Assembly: GCA_024233545.1 (NCBI GenBank)
Contig: JACKPL010000005.1
Location: 62,001 to 126,000 of the forward strand
Length of the DNA stretch: 64,000 bases
Source: a bacterium
Lineage (GTDB): Bacteria; Auribacterota; Auribacteria; Auribacterales; Auribacteraceae
Direction of reading: 5' to 3'
The translations under genes and the position numbers were made by a program. Below, piece by piece: positions 36,207-45,162 of this stretch. Positions within the stretch are counted from its first letter, which is position 1; each line of letters starts with the position of its first letter. The notes under the pieces are model-generated. The model was not told the DNA's origin and searched no databases. It worked only from the letters and a program-made list of their open reading frames with translations.

Positions 36207-38754
36207 GTGAGCCACAGGCAGTATGATCCACAGCAAATAGAAACTAAATGGCAGGATTACTGGGAAAACCATAAGGCATTTACTGTTGATTTGAATTCAG
36301 ATAAGGAAAAATATTATGTTCTTGCAATGTTTCCTTATCCTTCAGGTACTCTGCATATGGGGCATGTAATAAATTATACGATAAGCGACGTGATTGTGCG
36401 CTTTAATATGATGCAGGGAAAAGAAGTGCTGTCTCCCATAGGATGGGATTCTTTCGGGCTTCCTGCAGAAAATGCCGCCATTAAGAACGGTATTCATCCC
36501 GAGGATAATACTCGAGCGAATATCGATAAAATGCGCATTCAAATGAAACGCGCCGGCTGGGGATTTGATTGGTCTCGTGAAATCGCAACCAGCCATCCTG
36601 AATATTATAAATGGACACAATGGTTGTTTTTACAATTCTTTAAACATGGATTGGTAGAACAAAAAAGGGCGCCGGTAAATTGGTGTCCGCATGATCAGAC
36701 AACACTTGCGAATGAGCAGGTGATTGACGGCTGTTGCGAACGGTGTGGAACGCCGGTCATTCAACGCGATCTGGAACAGTGGTTTTTCAAAATGAGCAAT
36801 TTCGGGCAAAAACTGCTCGACAACCATTCAAAACTCCCTCAGTGGCCTGAGCGCGTTATTAAAATGCAGCAGGAATGGATTGGACGGTCGGAGGGCGCTT
36901 TAATTTATTTTACAATAGCCGAAACCGGAGATACTCTGCCGATTTTTACTACACGCCCCGATACAATATTCGGCGTAACATATTTAGTTCTTGCACCGGA
37001 ACACCCTCTTATCGAAAAACTGCTCAAAGGGACTTCTCAGGAAGAAGACGTTATGAGCAAAGTGCAGAAAATGCGTGCTCTCGGTACATCGGCGAAAGAA
37101 CGAGTCGGACTTGAGAAAGAAGGAGTCTCAACAGGGTTCTCTGTCATCAATCCGCTCAATGGCGATAAGGTTCCATTGTGGGTTGCAAATTTTGCTTTGA
37201 TGTCCTATGGCACTGGCGCCGTAATGTCAGTTCCGGCTCATGACCAGCGGGATTTTGAGTTTTCCAAAAAATACGGGTTGCCCATAAAGGTAGTTATTCA
37301 ACCGCGTGAGCAGTCACTCGACTCTCGTACAATGAGCGGAGCATTTGTGGATGATGGAATACAGGTTAATTCCGGCCAGTTTGACGGCATGCAGAATAAG
37401 GAAGCAATGGGTGCAATCATCAACTGGATTGAACAGAAAAAATGCGGTAAGCGCACGATAAATTACAGTTTACGGGACTGGCTGTTGTCGCGCCAACGGT
37501 ATTGGGGGTTCCCTATCCCTATAATTCACTGTGAACAGTGTGGAAAAAGTGCCTGTGCCGGATGAACAATTACCGTTACGTTTGCCTCGAGACGTCGCAT
37601 TTAAACCGACTGGTGAAAGCCCGCTTCTCGGTTGTAAAACATTTATGAATGTCAAGTGCCCGAAATGCGGTAATCCTGCCCGCAGAGACCCCGATACGAT
37701 GGATACCTTTGTGGATTCTTCATGGTATATGTTTCGGTACATTTCTCCGCGATGCAAAGATGAGGTTTTCAATAAAGATGACGTTCACAAATGGGCTCCG
37801 ATAGATTTTTATGTAGGAGGCATAGAACACGCTACAATGCACCTCATCTATACGCGATTTTTTACCATGGTCATGAATCAGCTTGGATTATTGAATTTCG
37901 ACGAGCCGGCGGTTCGTCTTTTTTGTCAAGGCATGGTATGTAAAATGGCATATTTTTGTCCCGAATTAAAATGGGTGCAAGAGGAGGATGTCAAAGACGG
38001 CATTTGTGTCAAGTCAGGAAAAAAAGTAGTTGCGGAAGTCGCAAAAATGAGCAAAACCAAGCTGAATACCGTAAGCCCCGATGACATTATTAACCGATAT
38101 GGAGCCGATACGATGCGGTTTTATATGCTCGCCGATACACCGCCGGATAGAGACCAGATATGGGACGATAAAGGCGTATTAGCCGCACATCGGTTTTTGC
38201 GGCGGTTATGGGATTTAGTAATTGTTAAAGCAGAAGAAATCTCCCGTAATAATACTGGCGATCCTCAGCACGATAAACGATTGTTAAAAGTTATGCATAA
38301 TACAATTAAGAATGCGACCAATGACTTTTCGGTAACACTGCAATTCAATACAGCAATAGCGCGGGTTTATGAATTGGTGAATGCGGCAAAAGCTTCCGAG
38401 AATGTATCGGCATCAGCATTACGGCATGCGATTGAAACGATCTTGAAATTGCTGAATCCGATAATCCCTCATATTTGTGAAGAATTATGGCAGATTCTCG
38501 GCAATACGGCATCTTTGTTACGTGAACCTTGGCCTCTTCATGATGAATCAGCGCTCATTGATGATGAAATAACTATTGTTATCCAAGTGAACAGTAAATT
38601 GCGTTCTAAACTTGAGGTGCCGGCAAATATCTCTCAGGAAGAAATCGAACGGCTGGCGCTTGCCGATGAGAAGATACAGTCATATATTGACGGAAAACAA
38701 ATACTTAAAAAAATAGTTGTTCCGAATAAATTAGTTAATATTGTCGTGAAGTAA
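36207..38754 (+). CDS. leuS: leucyl-tRNA synthetase (interrupted by a one-base indel)
   Basis: Class I synthetase, about 848 aa once repaired. The GTG at 36207 has AAGGAG 8 nt upstream and begins SHRQYDPQQIETKW, the usual start. The HIGH motif is PSGTLHMGHVINY, KMSKS is VAKMSKTKLNTVS, and the CP1 editing domain (TTRPDTIFGVTYLVLAPEHP) is complete. The first frame runs to a TGA at 37563, but homology moves to the +1 frame at the A-run 37544-37548: one A too many turns GKVPVPDEQLP into GKSACAG-stop. The second part runs from 37549 to 38754. The most likely cause is a homopolymer error. Confidence 0.9.
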
Positions 38755-38765
38755 TTGAAGGGAAT

Positions 38766-39008
38766 ATGGTTAATTTTACTTCTGCCGAGAAAATTCTGTT
38801 CTGTATACTCATAGGCAATTTTATTGCCGGCCTTATTGTACAGGATTATTATACTTTCATCGGAATGAGCCCGGCTGGGAATGTGCAGTCTCGTGAAAAC
38901 GCATCGCATCACACTATTACAGAACGGGAAAAAATCTCTGTTTTGATAAAACAAAGTGCAGAAAAGAGAAGCGCAATTTCTTCCGATTGTATTTTCCAGC
39001 AAGAATAA
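38766..39008 (+). CDS. small hypothetical membrane protein
   Basis: 80 aa starting 12 bp after leuS, with GAAGGG upstream of the ATG. One N-terminal membrane helix (ILFCILIGNFIAGLIV) precedes a polar tail with no recognised motif. It sits where some genomes carry comEA after leuS, but there is no helix-hairpin-helix here. Function unknown; it may be a remnant. Confidence 0.5.
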   Translation: MVNFTSAEKILFCILIGNFIAGLIVQDYYTFIGMSPAGNVQSRENASHHTITEREKISVLIKQSAEKRSAISSDCIFQQE

Positions 39009-39098
39009 TATTATTTTATCCTGAACTAAAGAGGCAGGATGATTTACGGATATGTTCGTGGCACATAGTTTTTAATCAGTAACGCGGAGAATGCCGAT

Positions 39099-39386
39099 AT
39101 GATGATCAATAAAAAAAACACATGGGGACAAAAACTAATACGGACGGTAACCTCAGTATTTCCTGTTGATAAACAGAGGAAAGGGGATTGCAATCGGTGT
39201 GGAGAATGCTGTAATTTGCCTACACGGTGCCCTTTTTTAGGATATGACCATGAAGGGTTAGCCATTTGTAAAGCATATAAATACCGTCCCTTGAATTGTC
39301 GTAAATATCCGAGGAGTTCCGATGAACAAATATGTCCTTCTTGTTCATATTTCTTTACTGATGAGAATAGGAAAGCGGTGAAATGA
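39099..39386 (+). CDS. YkgJ-family cysteine-cluster protein
   Basis: 95 aa with a dense cysteine set: CNRCGECCNLPTRCPF, CKAYKYRPLNCRKYP and CPSC. This is the YkgJ/CxxCxxCC pattern, thought to bind zinc or an iron-sulfur cluster; no activity is established. The start (MMINKKNTWGQ) has no strong ribosome site. Its stop overlaps the next ATG by four bases (ATGA), implying coupling. Confidence 0.8.
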   Translation: MMINKKNTWGQKLIRTVTSVFPVDKQRKGDCNRCGECCNLPTRCPFLGYDHEGLAICKAYKYRPLNCRKYPRSSDEQICPSCSYFFTDENRKAVK

Positions 39387-39901
39387 TACATTGCCCGAAA
39401 TGTTCTTCACAGCAAGTTGGGGGTTCGGTTTGTATTCGTTGTGGGTTTAAATTTCGCGAACAAGATTTAAGAAGCCAAAGTGAGCAAGCGCTTATCAAAG
39501 AAAAATCTGTGGAAACTGCGGATGTTAAACCGATTTCCGATCCTGCTGTTAATGAGCATCCTGAACAAGAATCAGTTAAACGAAAAAAGAAATTTATTTT
39601 GCCTCCGCCGCCTGAGCGTGTCAAACGCAAACAGCTTGAACGGGCAAAATTCAGAAGAAGCGGTTTCGGAAAATTCCTTTTCTGGTTGTACAACATTATT
39701 GCTCGAGGTATTGAGTCGGTACTTTTCTCAGGTGTATTCCATGGAGGCATTTGGTTGTTAATCGAATTAGGAAATTTTTTTGGCGGAATGGTTGCTCCGG
39801 AAAATAGAGTCGCTTTTGATCTTATGACTATCTATCAATGGGAATATGTAGTTTTTGCGGTAATCACGATTTTTACTTATCGCCGGAGATGGGGATTGTA
39901 A
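39383..39901 (+). CDS. zinc-ribbon membrane protein, unknown function
   Basis: 172 aa. An N-terminal zinc ribbon (CPKCSSQQVGGSVCIRCGF) is followed by a basic Pro-rich linker and two hydrophobic segments (FLFWLYNIIARGIESVLFSG; EYVVFAVITIFTYR). It overlaps the YkgJ gene by four bases. I do not recognise a family; the arrangement recalls short zinc-ribbon membrane anchors seen beside other genes. Confidence 0.7.
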   Translation: MIHCPKCSSQQVGGSVCIRCGFKFREQDLRSQSEQALIKEKSVETADVKPISDPAVNEHPEQESVKRKKKFILPPPPERVKRKQLERAKFRRSGFGKFLFWLYNIIARGIESVLFSGVFHGGIWLLIELGNFFGGMVAPENRVAFDLMTIYQWEYVVFAVITIFTYRRRWGL

Positions 39902-39905
39902 AAGT

Positions 39906-40625
39906 TTACCGTGTATAACGATGTGTTTTTTTTGAGAGATGATAGCGTTTTGTCGATAGAATAATCAATAAACCTGCAATAAATCCTCCTATATGAGCCC
40001 ACCACGCAACTCCGCCGTAGAGTGAAGCAGTGCCAAGGCTGAATGTCCCATTAAAAAATTGGATAATAAACCAAAATCCAAGAAAAAAGTATGCTGACAC
40101 TTCAAACACTTCTACAAATAGAAATATGGGTAAAATAACCAGTACTCTCGCATGGGGATATAAGATAATGTAAGCGCCCATTATTCCGGCAATGGCGCCG
40201 CTTGCTCCAATGGTTGGTATGTGTGAGTTAAGATTGGTCAGTAAATGGAATAATCCTGAAAGTACTCCGCAAACTATGTAAAAAACAAGATATTTTCCAT
40301 GTCCGAGAAAATCTTCAACGTTGTCGCCGAATATGTAGAGTGTCCACATATTGCCAATAATATGTATCCAACCGCCATGGAGGAACATTGAGGTAAAAAA
40401 GGGTATAAGCTGTTCAATAAAAATATAATGTTGCGCAATCTCTCTGTTTGAGTAGCGGGTTGGAACTATTCCGAATTGCAAGAAAAAATTTCCCAGCTGA
40501 TCGCCGGCAACAAAATGTTTCCGCATAATGAGTTCAAGAATGAATATGAATATGTTAATTCCGATAATCGAATATGTTACATAGGGAATTTTCGACGATG
40601 GATTGTTATCGCGAATTGGTATCAA
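39906..40625 (-). CDS. rhomboid-family intramembrane serine protease
   Basis: 239 aa with six hydrophobic helices. The catalytic Ser is in GASGAIAGIMGAY (GxSG) and the catalytic His in AHIGGFIAGLLI; the N-terminal HxxxN-like loop is FLHGGWIHIIGNMWTLYIFG. It cleaves membrane-anchored substrates within the bilayer. The start is TTG at 40625 (IPIRDNNPSS), chosen because TAAGGAGGTG lies 5 nt upstream, one of the strongest ribosome sites in the window. Convergent with the zinc-ribbon gene (4 bp apart). Confidence 0.93.
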   Translation of the reverse strand: MIPIRDNNPSSKIPYVTYSIIGINIFIFILELIMRKHFVAGDQLGNFFLQFGIVPTRYSNREIAQHYIFIEQLIPFFTSMFLHGGWIHIIGNMWTLYIFGDNVEDFLGHGKYLVFYIVCGVLSGLFHLLTNLNSHIPTIGASGAIAGIMGAYIILYPHARVLVILPIFLFVEVFEVSAYFFLGFWFIIQFFNGTFSLGTASLYGGVAWWAHIGGFIAGLLIILSTKRYHLSKKTHRYTR

Positions 40626-40735
40626 AGATACACCTCCTTAAATTGTTATTTATACGTTATATACCTTTTCCCATGATAAATAAATAAATAATCTAACAAA
40701 GTGAGAGAACTTTCTGCTTCGGTGTGTGTTTATAA

Positions 40736-43108
40736 TCAGGATATTTGGACAATAGTAACACCTAAACCGCCTTCGCCTTGCTGTCCATTACGGAAATTTT
40801 TTATATGCTGGGAGCTATTCAGGTATTCATGAACCGCTTTTTTTAGTTTGCCCGTACCAAGTCCGTGAATGATGGTACACGTTTGAAAACCTGATAAGAT
40901 AACATTGCTCAAATGTTTTTCAAGTATGGGTAGTGCATCATCTACGGTTAGTCCACGGATATCGAGGGTTGGGTTGATAGATACTGAATTTGAATGTGAA
41001 ATATGAACTGGATGAGAATGGGCGGGTTCTTTTTTGTTTTTCTGAGATTTTAAAAGTGAAAGATTGTCAAGCGACGCTTCTATCCGGCTGTTTTCGGTCA
41101 GAATATACGCTTTTCGTGACTGATGGTTAATGGAGGTTATTTCACCATCAAGCATAAGTGGTGTTACAGTAACGGTGTCTCCAACTTTAAAATTATACGG
41201 TTTGGTATGTTGTTTGTCGAAAGCGTCTTCTTGTTCAGCGCGAATTTCTTGACGTTCTTGAGCTATTGAGCGATGGAACGATTCCCATCGTTGGCGGCAT
41301 TTCTTGATCTCTTTTGTGTCGGCATGGTTTAGAGCTGACAGCGCATTTTCAAATTCATGCTTGATGAGCTTTATTGTATCATCCATTTCCCGCAGTTTTG
41401 TTGTGAGCTGAGCATTTTTTTCCTGTTCAAATGTTTTGAGTTTGTCTTTATAGCGGCGGGAGATTATTTGAAAGGCTTCTTTTTGTTCTGAATATTCTTT
41501 TTTTAGTCCGTTCAGCATAACTCGTTCGTTATGAAGTGTGCGAATGAGAGTATCGAGCGAATCCGGTGTATCGCCGAGTATCGAACGTGCTTCATTGACA
41601 ATTGTATGGGGAATGCCTAAAGCGCTTGCAATGTGTAAAGCATTACTTGAACCGGGTATATCCATCACTAAATGATACGTAGGCAGATTGTTTTTTTCAT
41701 CAAACAGGAGCGATGCATTATGTACTCCTGCAGTATTAGATGCATATTGCTTGAGCTGGAATAAATGAGTGTTTGCTACCACAAATTTGTTTTGTTTCAG
41801 GAATGAGTTTAATACTGCCATTGCCAAAGCGGCGCCTTCAGAAGGGTCGGTTCCGGTACCGAATTCATCGATGAGAATAAGAGAGTGAGGCGGTGTGGAT
41901 TCAAGAATATATTTGATGCGAACAATATGTGATGAGAAAGTGCTCATATCGTTTTCTAGGCTTTGCTCGTCTCCTATGTCAGCGAAAATCCCTGAGAAAA
42001 CCGGAAAGCGCGATGTTTCGCCGACGGGAACAGGGAACCCCGTTTGTACCATAAGGGATAACAGCCCAATAGTTTTGAGCGCTACGGTTTTGCCTCCCAT
42101 ATTAGGGCCCGATACAATGAGCGCTCGGCAGTCATCATGTAAAGCAACCGAAAGCGGTACCGATTGATTGCCTATGCGAGAGAGTAACAGGGGGTGGTAC
42201 CCATCTTTTATATCGAGTGACCAGTCGTCTGAAATGTGCGGATATGTCATACCATATTTGTTTCCGAACCGGGCGGCGGCGAGAAGCTCTTCGAAAAGGG
42301 TGAGCGGCTGTAGCATAGACTGTAAATCGTCTCTGCTTTGGCATATTAAGTTGCTGATAAAACGCTTAATACGTATGAGCTCGTTGCGCTCGTCAAATTT
42401 GAGAGAACGGAGCCGGTTGCCTAAAGGAATGATTGCTGTCGGCTCGATAAACGAGGTTGCTCCGGATAACGATTTATCATGGATAACTCCTTCAATTGCT
42501 CCGCGGTGTTCGGATTTCACAAACAAGACATACCTTCCTTCCCGTAAGGTAATTTGTTCGTTATAGAAACAGCCGGTTTTCCGCTTCTTCTCAATAATGC
42601 TTGAAAGAGCAGTAGTAATTTCACGCCGAATTTTTTTAATATCAGACCTGATTTTTTGAAGATTTTGCGATGCGTTATCTTTGATTTTTCCATCGTCATT
42701 ATAAATGCAGTAAATCGTTTTCTCCAATTTTTGAGGTATCGGCAGGTGTTCAAAAAGTGATAAAAGAGCTGTACAATTAGTATTCTTTATAAACTGTTTA
42801 ATGTGCCGAGCTCCTTTAAGGCACTGTCCGATTAAAAGGATAGATTCGGAATCGAGCATTAAACCGCTAATATGCAATTTTTCAAGTATGGGAGAGATGT
42901 CAGGAGTCCCTTCGCCGGAAATGCATGAGTGAGCGGCAAGCAATCCGGATAATTCCACACTGAGCCTTTGTCTGTATACAATTTCTTCCTTTTTTGTGCT
43001 TGGGGTTGCTTGAAGGAGAGCATTTTTACCAAGACATGATTGGGTATATTGACACAGTAGTTTTTTTACTTCATCAAATTCAAGTAAATACAAAGTATGG
43101 TTATCCAT
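40736..43108 (-). CDS. mutS2: MutS2 ATPase with Smr nuclease domain
   Basis: 790 aa. Core domains lead to Walker A GPNMGGKTVALKTIGLL, Walker B LILIDEFGTGTDPSEG, a long coiled coil (residues 520-640), a KOW-like segment (FKVGDTVTVTPLM) and a C-terminal Smr domain (LDIRGLTVDDALPILEKHL; IIHGLGTGKLKKAV). In other species MutS2 suppresses recombination or splits collided ribosomes. The start has AGGAA upstream (ACGACAGGAATTTTCT). Divergent from rpsT. Confidence 0.95.
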   Translation of the reverse strand: MDNHTLYLLEFDEVKKLLCQYTQSCLGKNALLQATPSTKKEEIVYRQRLSVELSGLLAAHSCISGEGTPDISPILEKLHISGLMLDSESILLIGQCLKGARHIKQFIKNTNCTALLSLFEHLPIPQKLEKTIYCIYNDDGKIKDNASQNLQKIRSDIKKIRREITTALSSIIEKKRKTGCFYNEQITLREGRYVLFVKSEHRGAIEGVIHDKSLSGATSFIEPTAIIPLGNRLRSLKFDERNELIRIKRFISNLICQSRDDLQSMLQPLTLFEELLAAARFGNKYGMTYPHISDDWSLDIKDGYHPLLLSRIGNQSVPLSVALHDDCRALIVSGPNMGGKTVALKTIGLLSLMVQTGFPVPVGETSRFPVFSGIFADIGDEQSLENDMSTFSSHIVRIKYILESTPPHSLILIDEFGTGTDPSEGAALAMAVLNSFLKQNKFVVANTHLFQLKQYASNTAGVHNASLLFDEKNNLPTYHLVMDIPGSSNALHIASALGIPHTIVNEARSILGDTPDSLDTLIRTLHNERVMLNGLKKEYSEQKEAFQIISRRYKDKLKTFEQEKNAQLTTKLREMDDTIKLIKHEFENALSALNHADTKEIKKCRQRWESFHRSIAQERQEIRAEQEDAFDKQHTKPYNFKVGDTVTVTPLMLDGEITSINHQSRKAYILTENSRIEASLDNLSLLKSQKNKKEPAHSHPVHISHSNSVSINPTLDIRGLTVDDALPILEKHLSNVILSGFQTCTIIHGLGTGKLKKAVHEYLNSSQHIKNFRNGQQGEGGLGVTIVQIS

Positions 43109-43184
43109 AGAAAATTCCTGTCGTTAGGAAAAAAAAGCAAAAGCGTATTTTACATACTATGAGATATATCATATACATTTTTTA

Positions 43185-43212
43185 TTGACGAACAAGAAAT
43201 AATGTGTACAAT
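43185..43212 (+). promoter_or_regulatory. rpsT promoter
   Basis: TTGACG (43185-43190) and TACAAT (43207-43212) are 16 bp apart, each 5 of 6 to consensus. Transcription would start near 43219, about 50 nt before the rpsT ATG at 43268. It also shows that the possible upstream starts (from 43202) lie in promoter DNA. Confidence 0.7.
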
Positions 43213-43267
43213 AATGCTACTTATCAATTTAAAGACTAAAAAACTAGATTTGGGAGAGCAATGCTGT

Positions 43268-43540
43268 ATGCCTAATATAAAATCAGCAATTAAGCGGATG
43301 CGTTCTAACGAAACGAAACGACAGAGAAACCTTGATCTTCGTTCTGAAGTAAAAACAGCAATTAAAAAAGTTCGAACAGCAGTCGAGAAAAATGAACTTG
43401 AAACAGCAAAATTGCTTCTCCAAGATGCTTATGCCAGCCTTGACAAAGCCGCAAAGAAAAATGTTATTCATGCAAATAATGCTAGCCGAAGAAAAGCACG
43501 GATAGCGCAACAGTTACAAAAAGCGCTTTCGAAAGCCTAA
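43268..43540 (+). CDS. rpsT: 30S ribosomal protein S20
   Basis: 90-aa basic protein of the 30S body, beginning MPNIKSAIKRMRSNETKRQR as in the family and ending NASRRKARIAQQLQKAL. The ATG at 43268 is chosen because GGGAGAG is upstream and homologues start here; the frame stays open farther upstream only through promoter sequence. Single gene between mutS2 (divergent) and holA (convergent). Confidence 0.96.
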   Translation: MPNIKSAIKRMRSNETKRQRNLDLRSEVKTAIKKVRTAVEKNELETAKLLLQDAYASLDKAAKKNVIHANNASRRKARIAQQLQKALSKA

Positions 43541-43586
43541 ATAGCAATTTACTAAATAATATTTTTGTTCTGTATAGAAATTTTTT

Positions 43587-44576
43587 TTATAAGGCAACTG
43601 ACCAAAAAAGTTGTTCTATAAGAAAATTTTTGTTAATTCCTGTGCTCTTCATATTCCTATCAAGATTAAATAATGCGGTATATATATTTTTAAGTTGTTG
43701 AAGATCGTATATCTTAAGCTGAGATACGAAATTATCCTGATGAAAGGGAAGGATTTTTAAATCGGAACAAATTTTGGTTATAGAAATTCCATGCATTAAG
43801 GCTTTCTTTGCTGTGTATAATCTATGGAACTGCCATTTCAAAAGACCAAAAAGCCGTTCTGGCGGTTCTTGTTGTTCATTTAACATATGGATAAGCATAT
43901 GAAGTGATAATTTCACATTTTTCTTTGCAAGATAATCTACCATTTTGAAATTATTTACAATGCTTGAATTGCCGATCATGTCGGCAACATCTTTTACGGA
44001 GATTGGTTTATCTCCAACGAACAAGGAAAGTTTTTCAAGTTCAGAATGAAGCATATGTAAGTTGTTCCCAATCAACTCACTCAGTAGCGCTGTTCCTTCT
44101 TCATCAATGGAAAGGTTATATGTATGGCGTAGCTCATGGCGAATCACGTTTGGTATTTCATAGGGCTTAGGCTGATCAAAGTGCTGAAGAAACCCTTTTT
44201 TTGACGCGATAGTACAAAACTTTAAGCGCTTGTCGATTTTCTCTGCACTGATAACGAGTATGGTAAATTCTGCCGGGTCGTTAAAATACGACTCATACGA
44301 CTCATACGCATCTTTTGGAGTACTGTCAAAATTTTTCACAATGATCAATTGCTTTGAGGTAAAAAATGGGTATGTCGATGCATGGCTGAGAATGGTACTA
44401 AAATGGGTTGTTTGTGCATCAAGCAGTATGTATTCGTTGGTTTCCACACTATCTTCGAAACGTTTTTTTATGAGTGAAATTGCTCGGTCGGTGAAAAATA
44501 TTTCCTGGCTTGATATTAGATAGACAGGCAGAAGTTGGGAATGAGATAACTCTTGAACAAACTGGGAAAATTTCAT
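43587..44576 (-). CDS. holA: DNA polymerase III delta subunit
   Basis: 329-aa clamp-loader subunit that opens the sliding clamp. The N terminus (LPVYLISSQEIFFTDRAI) has the HolA opening block with the degenerate Walker A; FTILVISAEKIDKRLKF and ELIGNNLHMLHSELEKLSLF are also typical. The C-terminal collar domain (RLFGLLKWQFHRLYTAKK) is complete. A 9-bp tandem duplication (GACTCATAC) near 44290 gives a YESYES repeat. It follows lptE by 12 bp, and lptE-holA is a common order. Confidence 0.92.
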   Translation of the reverse strand: MKFSQFVQELSHSQLLPVYLISSQEIFFTDRAISLIKKRFEDSVETNEYILLDAQTTHFSTILSHASTYPFFTSKQLIIVKNFDSTPKDAYESYESYFNDPAEFTILVISAEKIDKRLKFCTIASKKGFLQHFDQPKPYEIPNVIRHELRHTYNLSIDEEGTALLSELIGNNLHMLHSELEKLSLFVGDKPISVKDVADMIGNSSIVNNFKMVDYLAKKNVKLSLHMLIHMLNEQQEPPERLFGLLKWQFHRLYTAKKALMHGISITKICSDLKILPFHQDNFVSQLKIYDLQQLKNIYTALFNLDRNMKSTGINKNFLIEQLFWSVAL

Positions 44577-44588
44577 GGTTGTTTCTCA

Positions 44589-45149
44589 TTAAGATTCAGG
44601 TACGTTCCATCGATCGAGGATTTTATACACAACATCCCGTCCTAATTTTTCCATCAATTGAGGAATAATTGCGTATTCTCCTTCGGGTTGATTCGGTTCA
44701 ATGAAGAAACTGGTATCGACAACAACCGCTTGAGTATAAAAAGGAGGTTCCGATTCAATAACGGTGAATGTTTCTTCGTCATACGATATTTGTGAGTGGT
44801 AGAGACGGATTTCTGCGGTAAGCGCAACACTTGATTCCTCTAAGAAATCAGCATCGCTTAATCGTGCCGCTGTTCGTGTGATAGCAATAAGCGCCACATA
44901 AAGATAGGTATCCGCGTCTTCAGGATTAGAGACAACGGTAAGAAATTCGCCGCGTTTTTGCAATTCTCGAATTATTGAGTTTGTTGCAGGCATCTCGAGT
45001 CCGGGGCGCCGTGTATGATTGCGTACTGTATAACAGTAAATTTTTTTCACATTTTTGTCTGTTCCAACCAAACCGAGCTGGTAACCGCATCCGTACAATA
45101 TGGATGAGCATAATGTAACAATAAGTAAAAAATTCAATGGTTTATTCAC
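44589..45149 (-). CDS. lptE: LptE-like LPS-assembly lipoprotein
   Basis: 186 aa from the GTG at 45149, preceded by AAAGGTAA and 13 bp after the upstream gene's stop; a longer frame to 45221 would overlap that gene by about 60 bp, so it is rejected. A signal peptide with lipobox (SSILYGCGYQLG) predicts an outer-membrane lipoprotein. GYQL after the Cys, conserved-looking NHTRRPGLEMPATNSII and the neighbour holA support LptE, the plug for LptD. Sequence identity in this family is low, so the call rests partly on context. Confidence 0.82.
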   Translation of the reverse strand: MNKPLNFLLIVTLCSSILYGCGYQLGLVGTDKNVKKIYCYTVRNHTRRPGLEMPATNSIIRELQKRGEFLTVVSNPEDADTYLYVALIAITRTAARLSDADFLEESSVALTAEIRLYHSQISYDEETFTVIESEPPFYTQAVVVDTSFFIEPNQPEGEYAIIPQLMEKLGRDVVYKILDRWNVPES

Positions 45150-45162
45150 GTTTAGTTTACCT

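Noticed and set aside
37540..37566. Programmed frameshift in leuS at GGA-TGA
   Set aside because: Homology already switches frame at the A-run 15 bases earlier, so slipping at the TGA would give non-conserved residues (SACAG).
43202..43267. Longer start of rpsT
   Set aside because: These bases hold the -10 box and leader; homologues start at MPNIKSAIK.
44285..44310. Direct repeat as a possible attachment or CRISPR-like element
   Set aside because: It is one 9-bp tandem duplication inside holA coding sequence, in frame.
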